Shown here piece after piece: positions 26,798 to 38,308 of a stretch of DNA of 64,000 nucleotides. Source of the stretch: Pseudomonas sp. StFLB209. Its GTDB lineage: Bacteria; Pseudomonadota; Gammaproteobacteria; Pseudomonadales; Pseudomonadaceae. The stretch is from contig NZ_AP014637.1 of the NCBI RefSeq assembly GCF_000829415.1, forward strand, positions 2,864,001-2,928,000, read 5' to 3'. Made by a program: the position numbers and the translations under genes. How positions within the stretch are numbered: position 1 is the stretch's first letter; each line of letters starts with the position of its first letter. The notes beneath the pieces were generated by a model. That model did not search any database. It worked only from the letters and a program-made list of their open reading frames with translations, and was not told where the DNA came from.

Positions 26798-26933
26798 TTT
26801 GTGCTGTCTGTTGCTGTTGATCTGCGCTTGCTCCTGGAGCTGTTATTAGCCAGGCGCCGCCCAATGCCGGATCGGCGCCGTGGCAGACAACTGCAGCAGA
26901 CGGCTTATCGCAAGCCGCCCCGGCCGATCTGAA

Positions 26934-28265
26934 TCAGGATGCGGGCTTGCGCAGGGCGTTGAGCAACTCATGGGTCGGATAGCCGTCCGCCGGCCAGCCA
27001 AAGGCCTGCTGGGCGCTACGGATCGCCTTGCGGGTATTGGCACCGATTATCCCGTCCGGCGCGCCAGCGTCGTACTGACGGGCACTGAGCAGGCTCTGCA
27101 GCTCGATACGCTCGGAGCGGCTCAACGGCAGATCGCTCTTTGGCCAGTTGCCTACGATAAAGCCTGCACCCTTGAGCCGATCGGCCAGCAGGTTGATCGC
27201 CATCGCGTAAGAGGTTGAGTTGTTGTACTTGAGCACGGCGCGGAAGTTATCCAGCACCAGGAAGGCCGGGCCACGATAGCCTGCTGGCAAAAGCAGCGAG
27301 GCTTGTTGCTGGCTGGCCGCCAGCGGCAGCGCCGAGCCGTCGGGCAGTTTGACCCCCAGCGCCTGCCACTGCGCCAGGTTCTTGCGCACTGTCGGGTCGG
27401 CCAGGGCATAGTCGAAATCGCCGCCCAGCACCACCTCATAACCCCAGGGCTGGCCACGTTGCCAGCCTGAGCTTTGCAGGTAATGGGCAGCGGATGCCAG
27501 GGCATCGACCGGGCTGTTCCAGATATCACGGCGGCCGTCACCGTCGAAGTCCACCGCATGGGTGTGGTAAGTGGTGGGCATGAATTGGGTCTGGCCCATG
27601 GCGCCGGCCCAGGAACCCAGCATGCGCTCCGGGGTGATATCACCTTGCTGAAGAATCTGCAGCGCCGCGAGCAGCTGGTTTTGCGCGAAGGCCGGGCGCC
27701 GGCCTTCATAAGCCAGGGTCGCCAGCGAGCGGATCACCGACTGTGAGCCCTGGAACTGGCCGAAGTTGCTCTCCATGCCCCAGACCGCTACCAGCGCCTG
27801 GCGGTCGACGCCATAGCGCTGCTCAATGCTCTGCAGCTCGCTGGCGTACTGGGTCAGCAGCGCCTGGCCCTTGCGCACCCGGGAATTGGAAATGGCGTTA
27901 TCGAGGTACTCCCACACCGGCCGACTGAACTCGGGCTGGCTGCGGTCGGCCTTGACCACGCTCATGTCCGGCGTCACGCCGGCGAAGGCCTTGTCGAACA
28001 CCTCACCACGGATGCCGGCCTGCAAGGCCTGGTTGCGAAAGCCCGACTGCCATTCGGCAAAGCTGATGGTCGGCGCGATCGCCAGATTCTGGTCGACCTG
28101 CAGCGGAGCGACTGGCGTCAGAACCGCTGGAGCATTGGTTTTGCTGGTTTGCAGAGGCGTGGCATCGGCGGCGGTGGGCTTTTCAGCGCAGGCGACCAGT
28201 GCAACGAGGCTGGAGGCGGCGATCAGCTGGCGTAACGGCCAGGGCTGGGTCAAACAGAAATGCAT
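26934..28265 (-). CDS. sltB3: Lytic murein transglycosylase, MltB family with peptidoglycan-binding domain (SltB3-like)
   Basis: A 443-residue lipoprotein: the signal peptide ends in a lipobox (LVAC). The catalytic domain has the glutamate in VAVWGMESNFGQFQG and the hallmark SWAGAMGQTQFMPTTYHTHAVDFDGDG. The last 65 or so residues are a PG_binding_1 domain (LQSLLSARQYDAGAPDGIIGANTRKAI). From memory it matches P. aeruginosa SltB3 (PA3992) in domain order and gene position. It converges on lipA and is separate from the first MltB at 21247. The start at 28265 gives the cleanest signal peptide; no strong ribosome site is seen. Confidence 0.88.
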   Translation of the reverse strand: MHFCLTQPWPLRQLIAASSLVALVACAEKPTAADATPLQTSKTNAPAVLTPVAPLQVDQNLAIAPTISFAEWQSGFRNQALQAGIRGEVFDKAFAGVTPDMSVVKADRSQPEFSRPVWEYLDNAISNSRVRKGQALLTQYASELQSIEQRYGVDRQALVAVWGMESNFGQFQGSQSVIRSLATLAYEGRRPAFAQNQLLAALQILQQGDITPERMLGSWAGAMGQTQFMPTTYHTHAVDFDGDGRRDIWNSPVDALASAAHYLQSSGWQRGQPWGYEVVLGGDFDYALADPTVRKNLAQWQALGVKLPDGSALPLAASQQQASLLLPAGYRGPAFLVLDNFRAVLKYNNSTSYAMAINLLADRLKGAGFIVGNWPKSDLPLSRSERIELQSLLSARQYDAGAPDGIIGANTRKAIRSAQQAFGWPADGYPTHELLNALRKPAS

Positions 28266-28350
28266 GCTGGGGTCCAGAAAGGAATACCGTTTAGATGCAG
28301 ACCTTAACATGCCCGCAACGTTGCAGGGGCTTGGAAAGTAACGGCATTTA

Positions 28351-28506
28351 TCAAGCCGCCATAAAGCAGGAAGCCTCCCAGTTTTTTGACTGGAAGGCTT
28401 CGCGCTGGTAACTGCCTTTGCCCTTGGCCGGGCGTTCCTGACGACAGCGGAACAGTGGCTGGGCGACGATGGACTTGGCTTTGTTGGGCCGTTTTTTCTT
28501 GCTCAT
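28351..28506 (-). CDS. arfA: Alternative ribosome-rescue factor ArfA
   Basis: A 51-residue frame, too short for most gene finders. It matches ArfA at the key positions: basic N-terminus (MSKKKRPNKAK), QPLFRCRQERPAKGKGSYQR and NWEAS. ArfA binds ribosomes stalled on mRNA without a stop codon and recruits RF2, backing up tmRNA. Inside the coding sequence lies a 13-base-pair hairpin (28370-28401). In E. coli and relatives such a hairpin truncates the arfA mRNA so that tmRNA keeps ArfA levels low unless trans-translation fails. GGGGAA sits eight bases before the ATG. Confidence 0.88.
   Translation of the reverse strand: MSKKKRPNKAKSIVAQPLFRCRQERPAKGKGSYQREAFQSKNWEASCFMAA
28370..28401 (-). terminator. 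Intragenic hairpin in arfA (terminator or RNase III site)
   Basis: On the arfA transcript, GAAGCCTTCCAGT pairs with ACTGGGAGGCTTC around a CAAAAA loop: 13 pairs, one of them G-U. It lies before the stop codon. Known arfA genes carry such a structure, which produces non-stop mRNA by termination or RNase III cleavage. The U-tract after it is weak (CTGCTTTATGG). Confidence 0.85.
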
Positions 28507-28617
28507 GGCAGGATTCCCCGGTGGGTTGAACGGGGCGCATCATCAGGCTTGTGGGCGGCGTTGTCCAATAGCTCTGCACTATCATGCAGACCGCCACTGC
28601 AAGAGCGGCTTTGGTCG

Positions 28618-28784
28618 CAATAGTGTTCAGTCAAGTGCTTTATGCCCCGCTGGACGCGAGCTTGGTCTGGGGCGGCATACCGACGAAGAGGCCATTGAAA
28701 ACACTGCATCTGCTGTGACTTTGCCGGCCCCTTCACGAGCGAGCTCGTTCCCACCAAGGCATGCAGCGCTTATCCGAACAGTTC
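28618..28784. repeat. Dispersed element, family 2 copy B
   Basis: The left end CAATAGTGTTC (28618-28628) differs by one base from copy A's left end. Its right portion (28711-28782) aligns without gaps to 10831-10902. It includes the REP-like word at 28730-28755 that is also found inverted at 5785-5810. The right end is degraded (GAACAGTTCGT). Confidence 0.65.
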
Positions 28785-28816
28785 GTGATGCGAGGCTTTC
28801 GCGGCTCAAGCCGCTG

Positions 28817-29854
28817 CTACTCGGCAGGCAGTGCCAGGCGCTGGCCTGCCATCAAGAGTGCCAGGCGGCCCAGGCTGCTCCAGGCCGAGCCTGGTGCCTG
28901 GCCCTTGATCTGCTCATCAATGCGCTGGGCTTCGAGCAACAGCTGGTTCCAGCGCTTGCTGGACAGCCGTTGCAGGGCTTTGCTCATCAGCGGCTTGCGT
29001 TTGTCCCAGACCGGCGGGCGCGCTGAGCTGAACACCTTGTCCAGCGGCATGCCCTGGCTGTATTGCATGGCCATGGTCGCCAGCGAGCGCAGCTCGCGGG
29101 TCAGGGCCCAAAGCACAACCGGCGTCTCTACGCCCTCGCCGCGCAACCCTTCGAGAATACGCAGCGCATGCGCGGCTTCGCCATTGAGCACCGCGTCGGT
29201 CAGGCCGAACACATCGAACCGCGCGCTGTCAGCCACCGCAGCCTGCACGGTGTCTACCGTGATCTGGCCGGCTTCGGCCATCAGCTTGAGCTTTTCGATT
29301 TCCTGGGCGGCAGCCAACAGGTTGCCTTCGACCCGTGCGGCAATCAGTTCCACCGCGTCCTGGGTGGCGGCCAGCCCGGCCTGGGACAGGCGTTGGCGGA
29401 TCCACTGCGGCAACTGGCCGGCGTCCACCGGCCAGATCTGGACGAACTGGCAGTGTTGGCCGTCGATCAGTGCCTTGCCCCACTTGGTTTTCTGCGCGCT
29501 ACCGTCAAGCTTGGGCAGGCTGATCAGCAGCAGCGTGTCTTCAGCCGGGCGCGAGCAATACTCGATCAGCGCCGCAGCGCCCTTGTCACCGGGCTTGCCC
29601 GAGGGCAGGCGCAGTTCCAGCAGGCGCCTTTCAGCGAACAGCGACAGGCTGGCGCCGGCCTGGAGCAGGGTGCCCCAGTCGAAGTTGCTGTCGGCGCTGA
29701 ACACCTGACGTTCGTCGAAGCCTTGCAGGCGCGCTGCTGCGCGAATGGCGTCAGCAGCTTCCTGGCAAAGCAGGGGGTCATCGCCACTGATCACATAGAC
29801 CGGTGCGAGAGTCCCTTGCAGGTGTTTGCCGAGTTGGGCGGGGGCGAGCTTCAT
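28817..29854 (-). CDS. holA: DNA polymerase III subunit delta
   Basis: The delta subunit is the clamp-loader wrench that opens the beta clamp. The product has 345 residues, close to the E. coli protein. The N-terminal half matches DNA_pol3_delta (VYVISGDDPLLCQEAADAIR, LLEYRLP-like LLELRLPSGKPGDKG, LLISLPKLD), with the helical C-terminal collar behind it (RFDVFGLTDAVLNGEAAHALRIL). The start at 29854 fits the family N-terminus MKLAPAQLGKHLQ. It follows lptE by 40 bases, as in E. coli and other gamma-proteobacteria. Confidence 0.94.
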   Translation of the reverse strand: MKLAPAQLGKHLQGTLAPVYVISGDDPLLCQEAADAIRAAARLQGFDERQVFSADSNFDWGTLLQAGASLSLFAERRLLELRLPSGKPGDKGAAALIEYCSRPAEDTLLLISLPKLDGSAQKTKWGKALIDGQHCQFVQIWPVDAGQLPQWIRQRLSQAGLAATQDAVELIAARVEGNLLAAAQEIEKLKLMAEAGQITVDTVQAAVADSARFDVFGLTDAVLNGEAAHALRILEGLRGEGVETPVVLWALTRELRSLATMAMQYSQGMPLDKVFSSARPPVWDKRKPLMSKALQRLSSKRWNQLLLEAQRIDEQIKGQAPGSAWSSLGRLALLMAGQRLALPAE

Positions 29855-29894
29855 GGTCAGGCAGCTTCGGGGCCAGCGTACTGGCCCCTGAGGC

Positions 29895-30500
29895 TTAGCG
29901 GCCGGGGATTTCGATAGGTGACTGCTGAGGTGTTTCGTCACGCAGGCGCTGGGCCTCCTGACGCGCTTGTTCCTCGGCACGGGCCACTTCATCAGCCTGG
30001 GCTTGCAATTGGTCCAGACGCTGCGGAGTCAACTGTTGCAGACGGGCCAGCATGCGCTGTACCAGATCGTGACGCATTTCCTGACGGATCTGCGCGGCTT
30101 CCTGGTCGGAGCCGGTCAGGTTGTTGCCGTCGTGAACATAAATGCGATCGACAGAGATCTTGTCAGCCAGCAGGAAGCGATCCTGGATACCGCGGATTTC
30201 GTAGTTGAGGGTCGAGGTCAGCTGGTTCTCGGCAGAACGGCCAGAGCCGGAGTAACTGGCGGTACGCTGGGTCTCGGCTTCGTTGACCAGGACCAGTTTG
30301 TACGGTGCGCCGGTGTAGACCTTGACGCCGCCGGCGGTGAGCAGGCGATTGAGCTGGGTGACGGTCTCGCCGTAAGCATTGCGGGCGCTTACGTCCAGCT
30401 CGGTGATGCTCAACTGGTTGGTGCCGGTACCACGCAACTGGAAGCCACAGGCACTCAATACCACGGCCATGCCGATCACCAGCAGATTGCGTTTGATCAT
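29895..30500 (-). CDS. lptE: LPS-assembly lipoprotein LptE
   Basis: LptE plugs the LptD barrel and completes the outer-membrane LPS translocon. It is a 201-residue lipoprotein with lipobox LSAC at about residue 18, followed by the family start GFQLRG. The C-terminal 35 residues are a charged, alanine/glutamine-rich tail beyond the usual fold. AGGGGAG lies eight bases before the start at 30500. It lies between leuS and holA in a conserved reverse-strand operon. Confidence 0.94.
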   Translation of the reverse strand: MIKRNLLVIGMAVVLSACGFQLRGTGTNQLSITELDVSARNAYGETVTQLNRLLTAGGVKVYTGAPYKLVLVNEAETQRTASYSGSGRSAENQLTSTLNYEIRGIQDRFLLADKISVDRIYVHDGNNLTGSDQEAAQIRQEMRHDLVQRMLARLQQLTPQRLDQLQAQADEVARAEEQARQEAQRLRDETPQQSPIEIPGR

Positions 30501-30586
30501 CTTGATACTCCCCTTGAACCCGTATGGGCACGCTGTGCGTACCCTGGAAATTGGCGGGCGCCCGGACCGGCCGGGCGCCTGGCTCA

Positions 30587-33504
<2,918 letters not shown>

Positions 33505-33873
33505 ATGACAGAGTTGCAGCACACAGTAGTCACTTCTGAGCTGTATGAACGTTTGATCAATCGACTCGGACTTGCGCTGGAAACGGCCAGCACAGCAGTC
33601 CGGCTTCGCAATGAGTTACCCGATGAGCTTGAACTTGATGGGTTGAGCGATGCTGAATTCGAGTGGATCGAGGCCTACCTTGAAAAAGGCGTGAAGGCGG
33701 CAAACGGGGCTGTTAAGGGTAAGTCTGAGGGCAGCTTCAATGATGCACCGGAGCGATCCGTGCCAGTCAGGGTGTCGCAGGATTTGGCCAGAGTCATCTG
33801 GCTCGAAGACAAGAGGCGGACCAACACCGTGGCCAGATCGGGCCGTTATTCACAGAATATCTTCAAGTTCTGA
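33505..33873 (+). CDS. Hypothetical protein, 122 residues
   Basis: I do not recognise this protein. It is acidic in the first half (ELPDELELDGLSDAEFEWIEAYLEKG), basic in the second (VRVSQDLARVIWLEDKRRTNTVARSGRYSQN), and has no signal peptide or membrane segment. The start at 33505 has AGAGGTGA upstream; two earlier in-frame ATGs (33424, 33478) lack one. GC content is lower than in the neighbours, a possible sign of separate origin. It is divergent from leuS. Confidence 0.6.
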   Translation: MTELQHTVVTSELYERLINRLGLALETASTAVRLRNELPDELELDGLSDAEFEWIEAYLEKGVKAANGAVKGKSEGSFNDAPERSVPVRVSQDLARVIWLEDKRRTNTVARSGRYSQNIFKF

Positions 33874-33957
33874 TCATCGCGGGCTGCGGGCCCGTTCAGC
33901 AGGCATTGTTGCCTGGCACCAATCAATCTAGGCTTCGGGCATCGATGGAGATGCCCG

Positions 33958-34719
33958 ATGCCTTTGCGTTATCTGTTCAAAACCCTGCTGTTACCTCCGG
34001 GTGTTCTGTTGCTTCTGCTTGTGCTGGGCTGGTGGCTGCGTCGTTCGCGACCGCGCCTGGCCTTGTTGTGCTGGGTGACAGGGCTGGGCGGCTTATGGTT
34101 GATGAGCCTGCCGGTGGCGGTCGAGCAGGCTGCCCGGCAACTGGAGCGGGTGCCGCCACTGGCGCTTGAGCAGTGGACGACACTTGCCGGCCAGGCCGAT
34201 GTGATCGTGGTGCTGGGCAATGGCCGTGAGCGCAACGCGCCGGCCTGGGGTGAAGATGTGCCCACCGACATGGGCCTGCAACGCTTGCAAATGGCCGCAC
34301 GCCTGGCCAAAGCCAGCGGGCTGCCACTGCTGGTCACAGGTGGTTTGCACTACGGCGAACCGCCCAGTGAGGCGCAGATCATGAGTGAGGTGCTTAACCG
34401 GGATTTCGGCGTCAGTGTGCGCTGGCTTGAGGAGCGCAGCCGCACCACCTGGGAAAACGCGACCATGACCGCGCAGCAACTGGCGCCGTCGGGATTGACC
34501 CGCGTGGTGCTGGTCACCCAGGCCTGGCACATGCCCCGTGCACGCTGGAGCTTCGAGCAGGCGGGGTTTACGGTGATCGGTGCGCCGGTGGGCTTTCTGG
34601 GGGTGGACAACGCCCGGCCGTTCGGCGGCTGGCTGCCGGAAAGCCGCGCCTTTGGCCAGAGCGCCCTGCTGCTCAACGAAGCCGCAGGGGCATTGGTGTA
34701 TCCGTGGGTGTATCCTTGA
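33958..34719 (+). CDS. YdcF family (DUF218) membrane-anchored protein
   Basis: A 253-residue protein with two N-terminal transmembrane segments (about 7-27 and 36-55) and a DUF218 domain. It shows ADVIVVLGNGRERNAP, LPLLVTGGLHYGEPPSEAQIM and EERSRTTWENATMTAQ, the ElyC/SanA/YdcF pattern. Such proteins bind nucleotide-like ligands and have been tied to envelope integrity; the exact role is unproven. The stop codon TGA lies within TTGAC at the very edge of the TnpB element, so the last residues may have been set by that insertion. Confidence 0.88.
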   Translation: MPLRYLFKTLLLPPGVLLLLLVLGWWLRRSRPRLALLCWVTGLGGLWLMSLPVAVEQAARQLERVPPLALEQWTTLAGQADVIVVLGNGRERNAPAWGEDVPTDMGLQRLQMAARLAKASGLPLLVTGGLHYGEPPSEAQIMSEVLNRDFGVSVRWLEERSRTTWENATMTAQQLAPSGLTRVVLVTQAWHMPRARWSFEQAGFTVIGAPVGFLGVDNARPFGGWLPESRAFGQSALLLNEAAGALVYPWVYP

Positions 34720-35900
34720 CATCCTCCCCGTCCTAAAGGGCGGGGATTCCCACAACTGGACGCTCATGCCCGAGCGCGAGAATGTTCTTTGCGGCGTTGA
34801 CGTCGCGGTCGTGGGTGGCACCACACCCACAACAAGTCCATTCCCTTATTCCAAGCCCTGCGATACCTCTCGGCCTCGAGTCCGGCAATTGCTTGCAGCT
34901 CGAACAGGTTTGGGTGGTGTTTCTCTCGCTGACAACCTTGAAAACCGTGCCTGCGTGATCGCATTTGTATTCCAGCATGGTTTTCAATTGGCCCCAGCCG
35001 GCGTCCAGCACCGACTTGGCCATCCTGGTTTTCGCGAGTTTCAGTGAGTTCACATCGCCCACCACAATGACGCCACAACGCGCGACCAGCGCGTTGCTGA
35101 ACTTATGCAGGCAATCCTTGCGGCGGTTCGCAATCTTGGCGTGAATCGCCCGTACACGAGCCTTCTTGCCGGCACGCTGGGCCGTGCCCAGGGCGCTCTC
35201 CAGATCCCGGTAGAACCTGCCGCTTTCAAGGCGATGACCGTCGCTGCAGGTGGCCGTGGTTTTCAGTCCGAGGTCGATACCCACTGCGTCCTGGCCTGGC
35301 GATAACTGGCGGTCGACCTCGACCACGACGTTGAAATACCAGCGTCCACGGCTGTCCTCGTTGAAGCTACCGGATCTGAATTTAAAGCCCGCCAGGCCGT
35401 AGCTGTCCCAGACCTTGAAGGGCTGTTTGTTGAAGACGACCTGGCCGTTTTTCCAGACAGCAGCGCCGACCTTGAAGGGCAGCCAACCCAGACTGCGCCG
35501 GGCGCCGCCCGAGCAGCGCCAGCGGAGCTGGCGCTTTTTGAACTGCTTGCGCCGTGTGACATATTCGTCGGCAACAGCCTGCACCGATTGGCTGTGCAGT
35601 CCCAGGTCTTTGCTGGCCCCGTTGGTGTACTTGTGAATGTCGAACGCCGACAGAAAACGACCACGCTCACGAATCGAGCGACGGCTCAACTCGTTTACGT
35701 AGTTCCACACAAAATTCACAGCACGAGACGCTTCACGCAACTGCGCTGCATGCTTGTCTCGCACTCGAATCTTGAGGGTTCTGGTCGCTTTCATTTCAGT
35801 CATGAAACACAGAATAGGGTCGGTTTTTATGGGTTTTAACCCTTATTACCGCTTCGCGGTGGCGCTTTCATCCCCCACCTGAAGGAAGGGGCTTTTCGCG
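34720..35900 (-). mobile_element. IS200/IS605-type element with TnpB only (IS1341-like)
   Basis: The element carries one gene (tnpB) and no tnpA, so it could only move with a transposase in trans. In tnpB orientation the right end, just past the stop, folds as CCCCGCCC-TTTA-GGACGGGG (about 34721-34748). The left end folds as CCCCTTCC-TTCA-GGTGGGG (about 35872-35891), with two smaller palindromes inside (35831-35842, 35849-35861). Subterminal hairpins without terminal inverted repeats or target duplication are what this family shows. It lies between ydcF and lnt, which I recall as neighbours in PAO1. The outer limits are good to about ten bases. Confidence 0.82.
34733..35803 (-). CDS. tnpB: TnpB-family RNA-guided endonuclease, atypical RuvC-II
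   Basis: A 356-residue TnpB. The N-terminal part is the basic helix-turn-helix/OrfB_IS605-type region. RuvC-I is VGIDLGLKTTATCSDG (D177). A zinc ribbon has C300, C303, C324 and C327, and RuvC-III is HDRDVNAAKNIL (D332/D334). At the RuvC-II site, where a glutamate is expected before Asp, the sequence reads VIVVGDVNSL: glycine 249. A glutamate in VSERNTTQTC (E293) may take over, as described for TnpB lineages with a rearranged catalytic site. TnpB cuts DNA guided by an RNA spanning its own 3' end and the right end of the element. No ribosome site is apparent. Confidence 0.9.
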   Translation of the reverse strand: MTEMKATRTLKIRVRDKHAAQLREASRAVNFVWNYVNELSRRSIRERGRFLSAFDIHKYTNGASKDLGLHSQSVQAVADEYVTRRKQFKKRQLRWRCSGGARRSLGWLPFKVGAAVWKNGQVVFNKQPFKVWDSYGLAGFKFRSGSFNEDSRGRWYFNVVVEVDRQLSPGQDAVGIDLGLKTTATCSDGHRLESGRFYRDLESALGTAQRAGKKARVRAIHAKIANRRKDCLHKFSNALVARCGVIVVGDVNSLKLAKTRMAKSVLDAGWGQLKTMLEYKCDHAGTVFKVVSERNTTQTCSSCKQLPDSRPRGIAGLGIREWTCCGCGATHDRDVNAAKNILALGHERPVVGIPAL

Positions 35901-35922
35901 CCAGCTTGGTAACCCGCGGCGG

Positions 35923-37437
35923 TTATGCGGTTTTGCGGCGGGCGATGAACGCCCAGCCCAGCAGCACGGCGCAGACAATCCCCAGTGGCCAGGAGCGCCA
36001 GCGCAGGTACGGGGTCAGGTGATGCATCGGCACCACCTCGCCATACAGCACGCCACGTTCGAACTGCGGAATTTGCCGGGTGATGCGGCCATACGGGTCG
36101 ATCAGGGCGGTGACTCCGTTGTTGGTGGCGCGGATCATCCAGCGGCCTGCTTCAAGGGCGCGCATCTGCGCCATCTGCAGGTGCTGCAGAGGGCCTATCG
36201 AGGTGCCGAACCAGGTGTCGTTACTCACGGTCAGCAGCAGGTCGCTGCGGGCGGCCAGGCTGGCCGCGAACTCCGGGTAGACCACTTCGTAACAGATATA
36301 CGGCGCGATCTGGTAACCCTTGGCCTGCAACAGCGCCTGGTCATTTGGTCCGCGGGCAAAGTCCGACATCGGCAGGTTGAAAAACTCGATCAGGCCGCGC
36401 AGCACATCCTGCAGCGGTACGTACTCGCCGAACGGCACCAGTTTCTGCTTGAGGTAAGTGCCGTCACCCTCGCCGGTGACGGTGATCGCGTTGTAATAGC
36501 GGTACTCGCCGCGGCCGCTGAGTTCGCGCACCGGCACGCCGGTAATCAGCGCCGAACGTCGCTCGCCGGCGAAGTTGCCCATCATGCTCAGGTAACCTTC
36601 GGCCATTTCCTTGAGCACCGGTACGGCAGTTTCCGGCCAGACAATCAGGTCGACCGGTTGCGAGCGAAAGGTCATGTCGCGGTACAGCGCCAGTTGCGCG
36701 TTAAGGTGCGCCGGGTCCCACTTGAGCATCTGTTCGACGTTGCCTTGCAGCGCCGCGACGCTCAGGGGGTTGCCGGAGGGCGAAGTCCAGGCGTGATCCT
36801 TCAGGGCCAGGCCTGCCGCCCAAGGACCGAGCAGCAGCACGACTGCCGCCGCCAGCAATGAGGGCTGGTTGCGCAGACGCGGCAGGTTGCACAGCAGCGC
36901 AACGCTCAAGGCGAGAGCAAAGGACACCAGCCAGACGCCGCCGACCGGTGCCAGTCCGGCCAATGGACCCTCGAGCTGGCTATAGCCCGAGTACAGCCAC
37001 GGGAAACCGGTCAGGAACCAGCCGCGGAAAGTTTCTTGCAAAACCCACAGTGCCGCGAACGCCAGCGCATCGGCCAGCGGCCGCTCGCTGCGTCGCAGCC
37101 AGCGTGCCCAAAGCCAGGCTGGCAGGGCGAAGAACAGGGCGATCAGTGCGATGAACAGCAGCATCAACAGGCCTGCCAGCAGCGCTGAGGCGCCACCGTA
37201 GGTGTTGATGCTGACGTAGATCCAGCTGGTCCCCGCGCCAAACAGGCCGAAGCCGAAACACCAGCCCCGCACCAGTGCCTGACGCGGACTCACATCGCGC
37301 AGGCCAAGGTAGAACAGTGCAATGGCAACCATGGCCAGCGGCCAGATGTCGAACGGCGCCAATGCCAGGGTGGTGAGGCCACCGGCCGCCACGGCCAGCA
37401 GGTTACCGGGCCAGCCGGGGCGGGTGATCCAGCGCAT
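35923..37437 (-). CDS. lnt: Apolipoprotein N-acyltransferase
   Basis: Lnt adds the third acyl chain to the N-terminal cysteine of lipoproteins. The product is 504 residues: about seven hydrophobic segments in the first 200 residues, then a periplasmic nitrilase-like domain. The catalytic triad is visible as glutamate in IVWPETAVPV, lysine in KQKLVPFGEYVPL and cysteine in YICYEVVYPEFA. A last membrane segment closes the C-terminus. AAGGAAA precedes the start at 37437. It is last in the phoH-ybeY-corC-lnt operon, ending just before the TnpB element. Confidence 0.95.
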   Translation of the reverse strand: MRWITRPGWPGNLLAVAAGGLTTLALAPFDIWPLAMVAIALFYLGLRDVSPRQALVRGWCFGFGLFGAGTSWIYVSINTYGGASALLAGLLMLLFIALIALFFALPAWLWARWLRRSERPLADALAFAALWVLQETFRGWFLTGFPWLYSGYSQLEGPLAGLAPVGGVWLVSFALALSVALLCNLPRLRNQPSLLAAAVVLLLGPWAAGLALKDHAWTSPSGNPLSVAALQGNVEQMLKWDPAHLNAQLALYRDMTFRSQPVDLIVWPETAVPVLKEMAEGYLSMMGNFAGERRSALITGVPVRELSGRGEYRYYNAITVTGEGDGTYLKQKLVPFGEYVPLQDVLRGLIEFFNLPMSDFARGPNDQALLQAKGYQIAPYICYEVVYPEFAASLAARSDLLLTVSNDTWFGTSIGPLQHLQMAQMRALEAGRWMIRATNNGVTALIDPYGRITRQIPQFERGVLYGEVVPMHHLTPYLRWRSWPLGIVCAVLLGWAFIARRKTA

Positions 37438-37460
37438 CAGGTTTCCTTAATAGAGACGGC

Positions 37461-38303
37461 TCATACTCTTGAAACAGGGCTCAGGCGCAGCAGGTGAATG
37501 CGGCGGCTGTCGGCATTGAGAATGCGGAAACGGTAGGCGCCGATCTCGGTGGTCTCGTTGCGCTTGGGCAGATGGCCGAAAGCATTCATGACCAGGCCGC
37601 CGACGGTATCGAACTCGTCGTCGGAAAACTCGCTGTCGAAGAACTCGTTGAAGCTCTCGATAGGGGTCAGGGCCTTGACCAGGAAGTCACCACTGGGCAA
37701 TGGCTTGATGTAGCTGTCTTCCTCGACGTCGTGCTCGTCTTCGATGTCGCCGACGATCTGTTCCAGCACGTCTTCGATGGTCACCAGGCCCGCCACGCCG
37801 CCGTATTCGTCAATGACGATGGCCATGTGGTTGTGATTGGCGCGAAACTCACGCAGCAGCACGTTGAGGCGCTTGGACTCGGGCACGAACGTGGCCGGGC
37901 GCAGCAGGTTCTTGATGTCGTCGGGGTTGCTGTCCTGCTTGAGGATCAAGGGCAGCAGGTCCTTGGCCAGCAGCACGCCAAGCACGTCATCGTGGCTCTC
38001 GCCAATGACCGGGTAACGCGAGTGCGCGGCGTCGATGACGGCCGGCAGAAATTCATGCGGACTTTGCGTCGCCTTGATACTGATCATCTGCGAACGCGGA
38101 ACCATGATGTCGCGCACCTGCAGGTCTGCGACCTGGATGGCGCCTTCGACAATGGCCAGTGCCTCGCTGTCGAGCAGTTTGTTCTGGTGTGCTTCGCGCA
38201 GCAGCTCAAGCAGCTCCTGGCGGTTTTTGGGCTCGTGGGCAAAAGCCTGGGTCAATTTGCCCAGCCATGACTTTTGCCCGTTGCTCGATCGATCTTCGCT
38301 CAT
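37461..38303 (-). CDS. corC: CBS-domain protein of the HlyC/CorC family (YbeX)
   Basis: A 280-residue cytoplasmic protein without the DUF21 membrane domain. Two CBS domains (about 65-185; [44 protein letters not shown]) are followed by a CorC_HlyC domain (about 200-275). CorC/YbeX is tied to magnesium and cobalt efflux and, in recent work, to ribosome-related functions. It lies between ybeY and lnt with gaps of 5 and 23 bases. Confidence 0.92.
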   Translation of the reverse strand: MSEDRSSNGQKSWLGKLTQAFAHEPKNRQELLELLREAHQNKLLDSEALAIVEGAIQVADLQVRDIMVPRSQMISIKATQSPHEFLPAVIDAAHSRYPVIGESHDDVLGVLLAKDLLPLILKQDSNPDDIKNLLRPATFVPESKRLNVLLREFRANHNHMAIVIDEYGGVAGLVTIEDVLEQIVGDIEDEHDVEEDSYIKPLPSGDFLVKALTPIESFNEFFDSEFSDDEFDTVGGLVMNAFGHLPKRNETTEIGAYRFRILNADSRRIHLLRLSPVSRV

Positions 38304-38308
38304 GGCCC

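Noticed and set aside
26800..26933. tRNA or small RNA after the lipA terminator
   Set aside because: No cloverleaf, CCA end or second terminator is visible.
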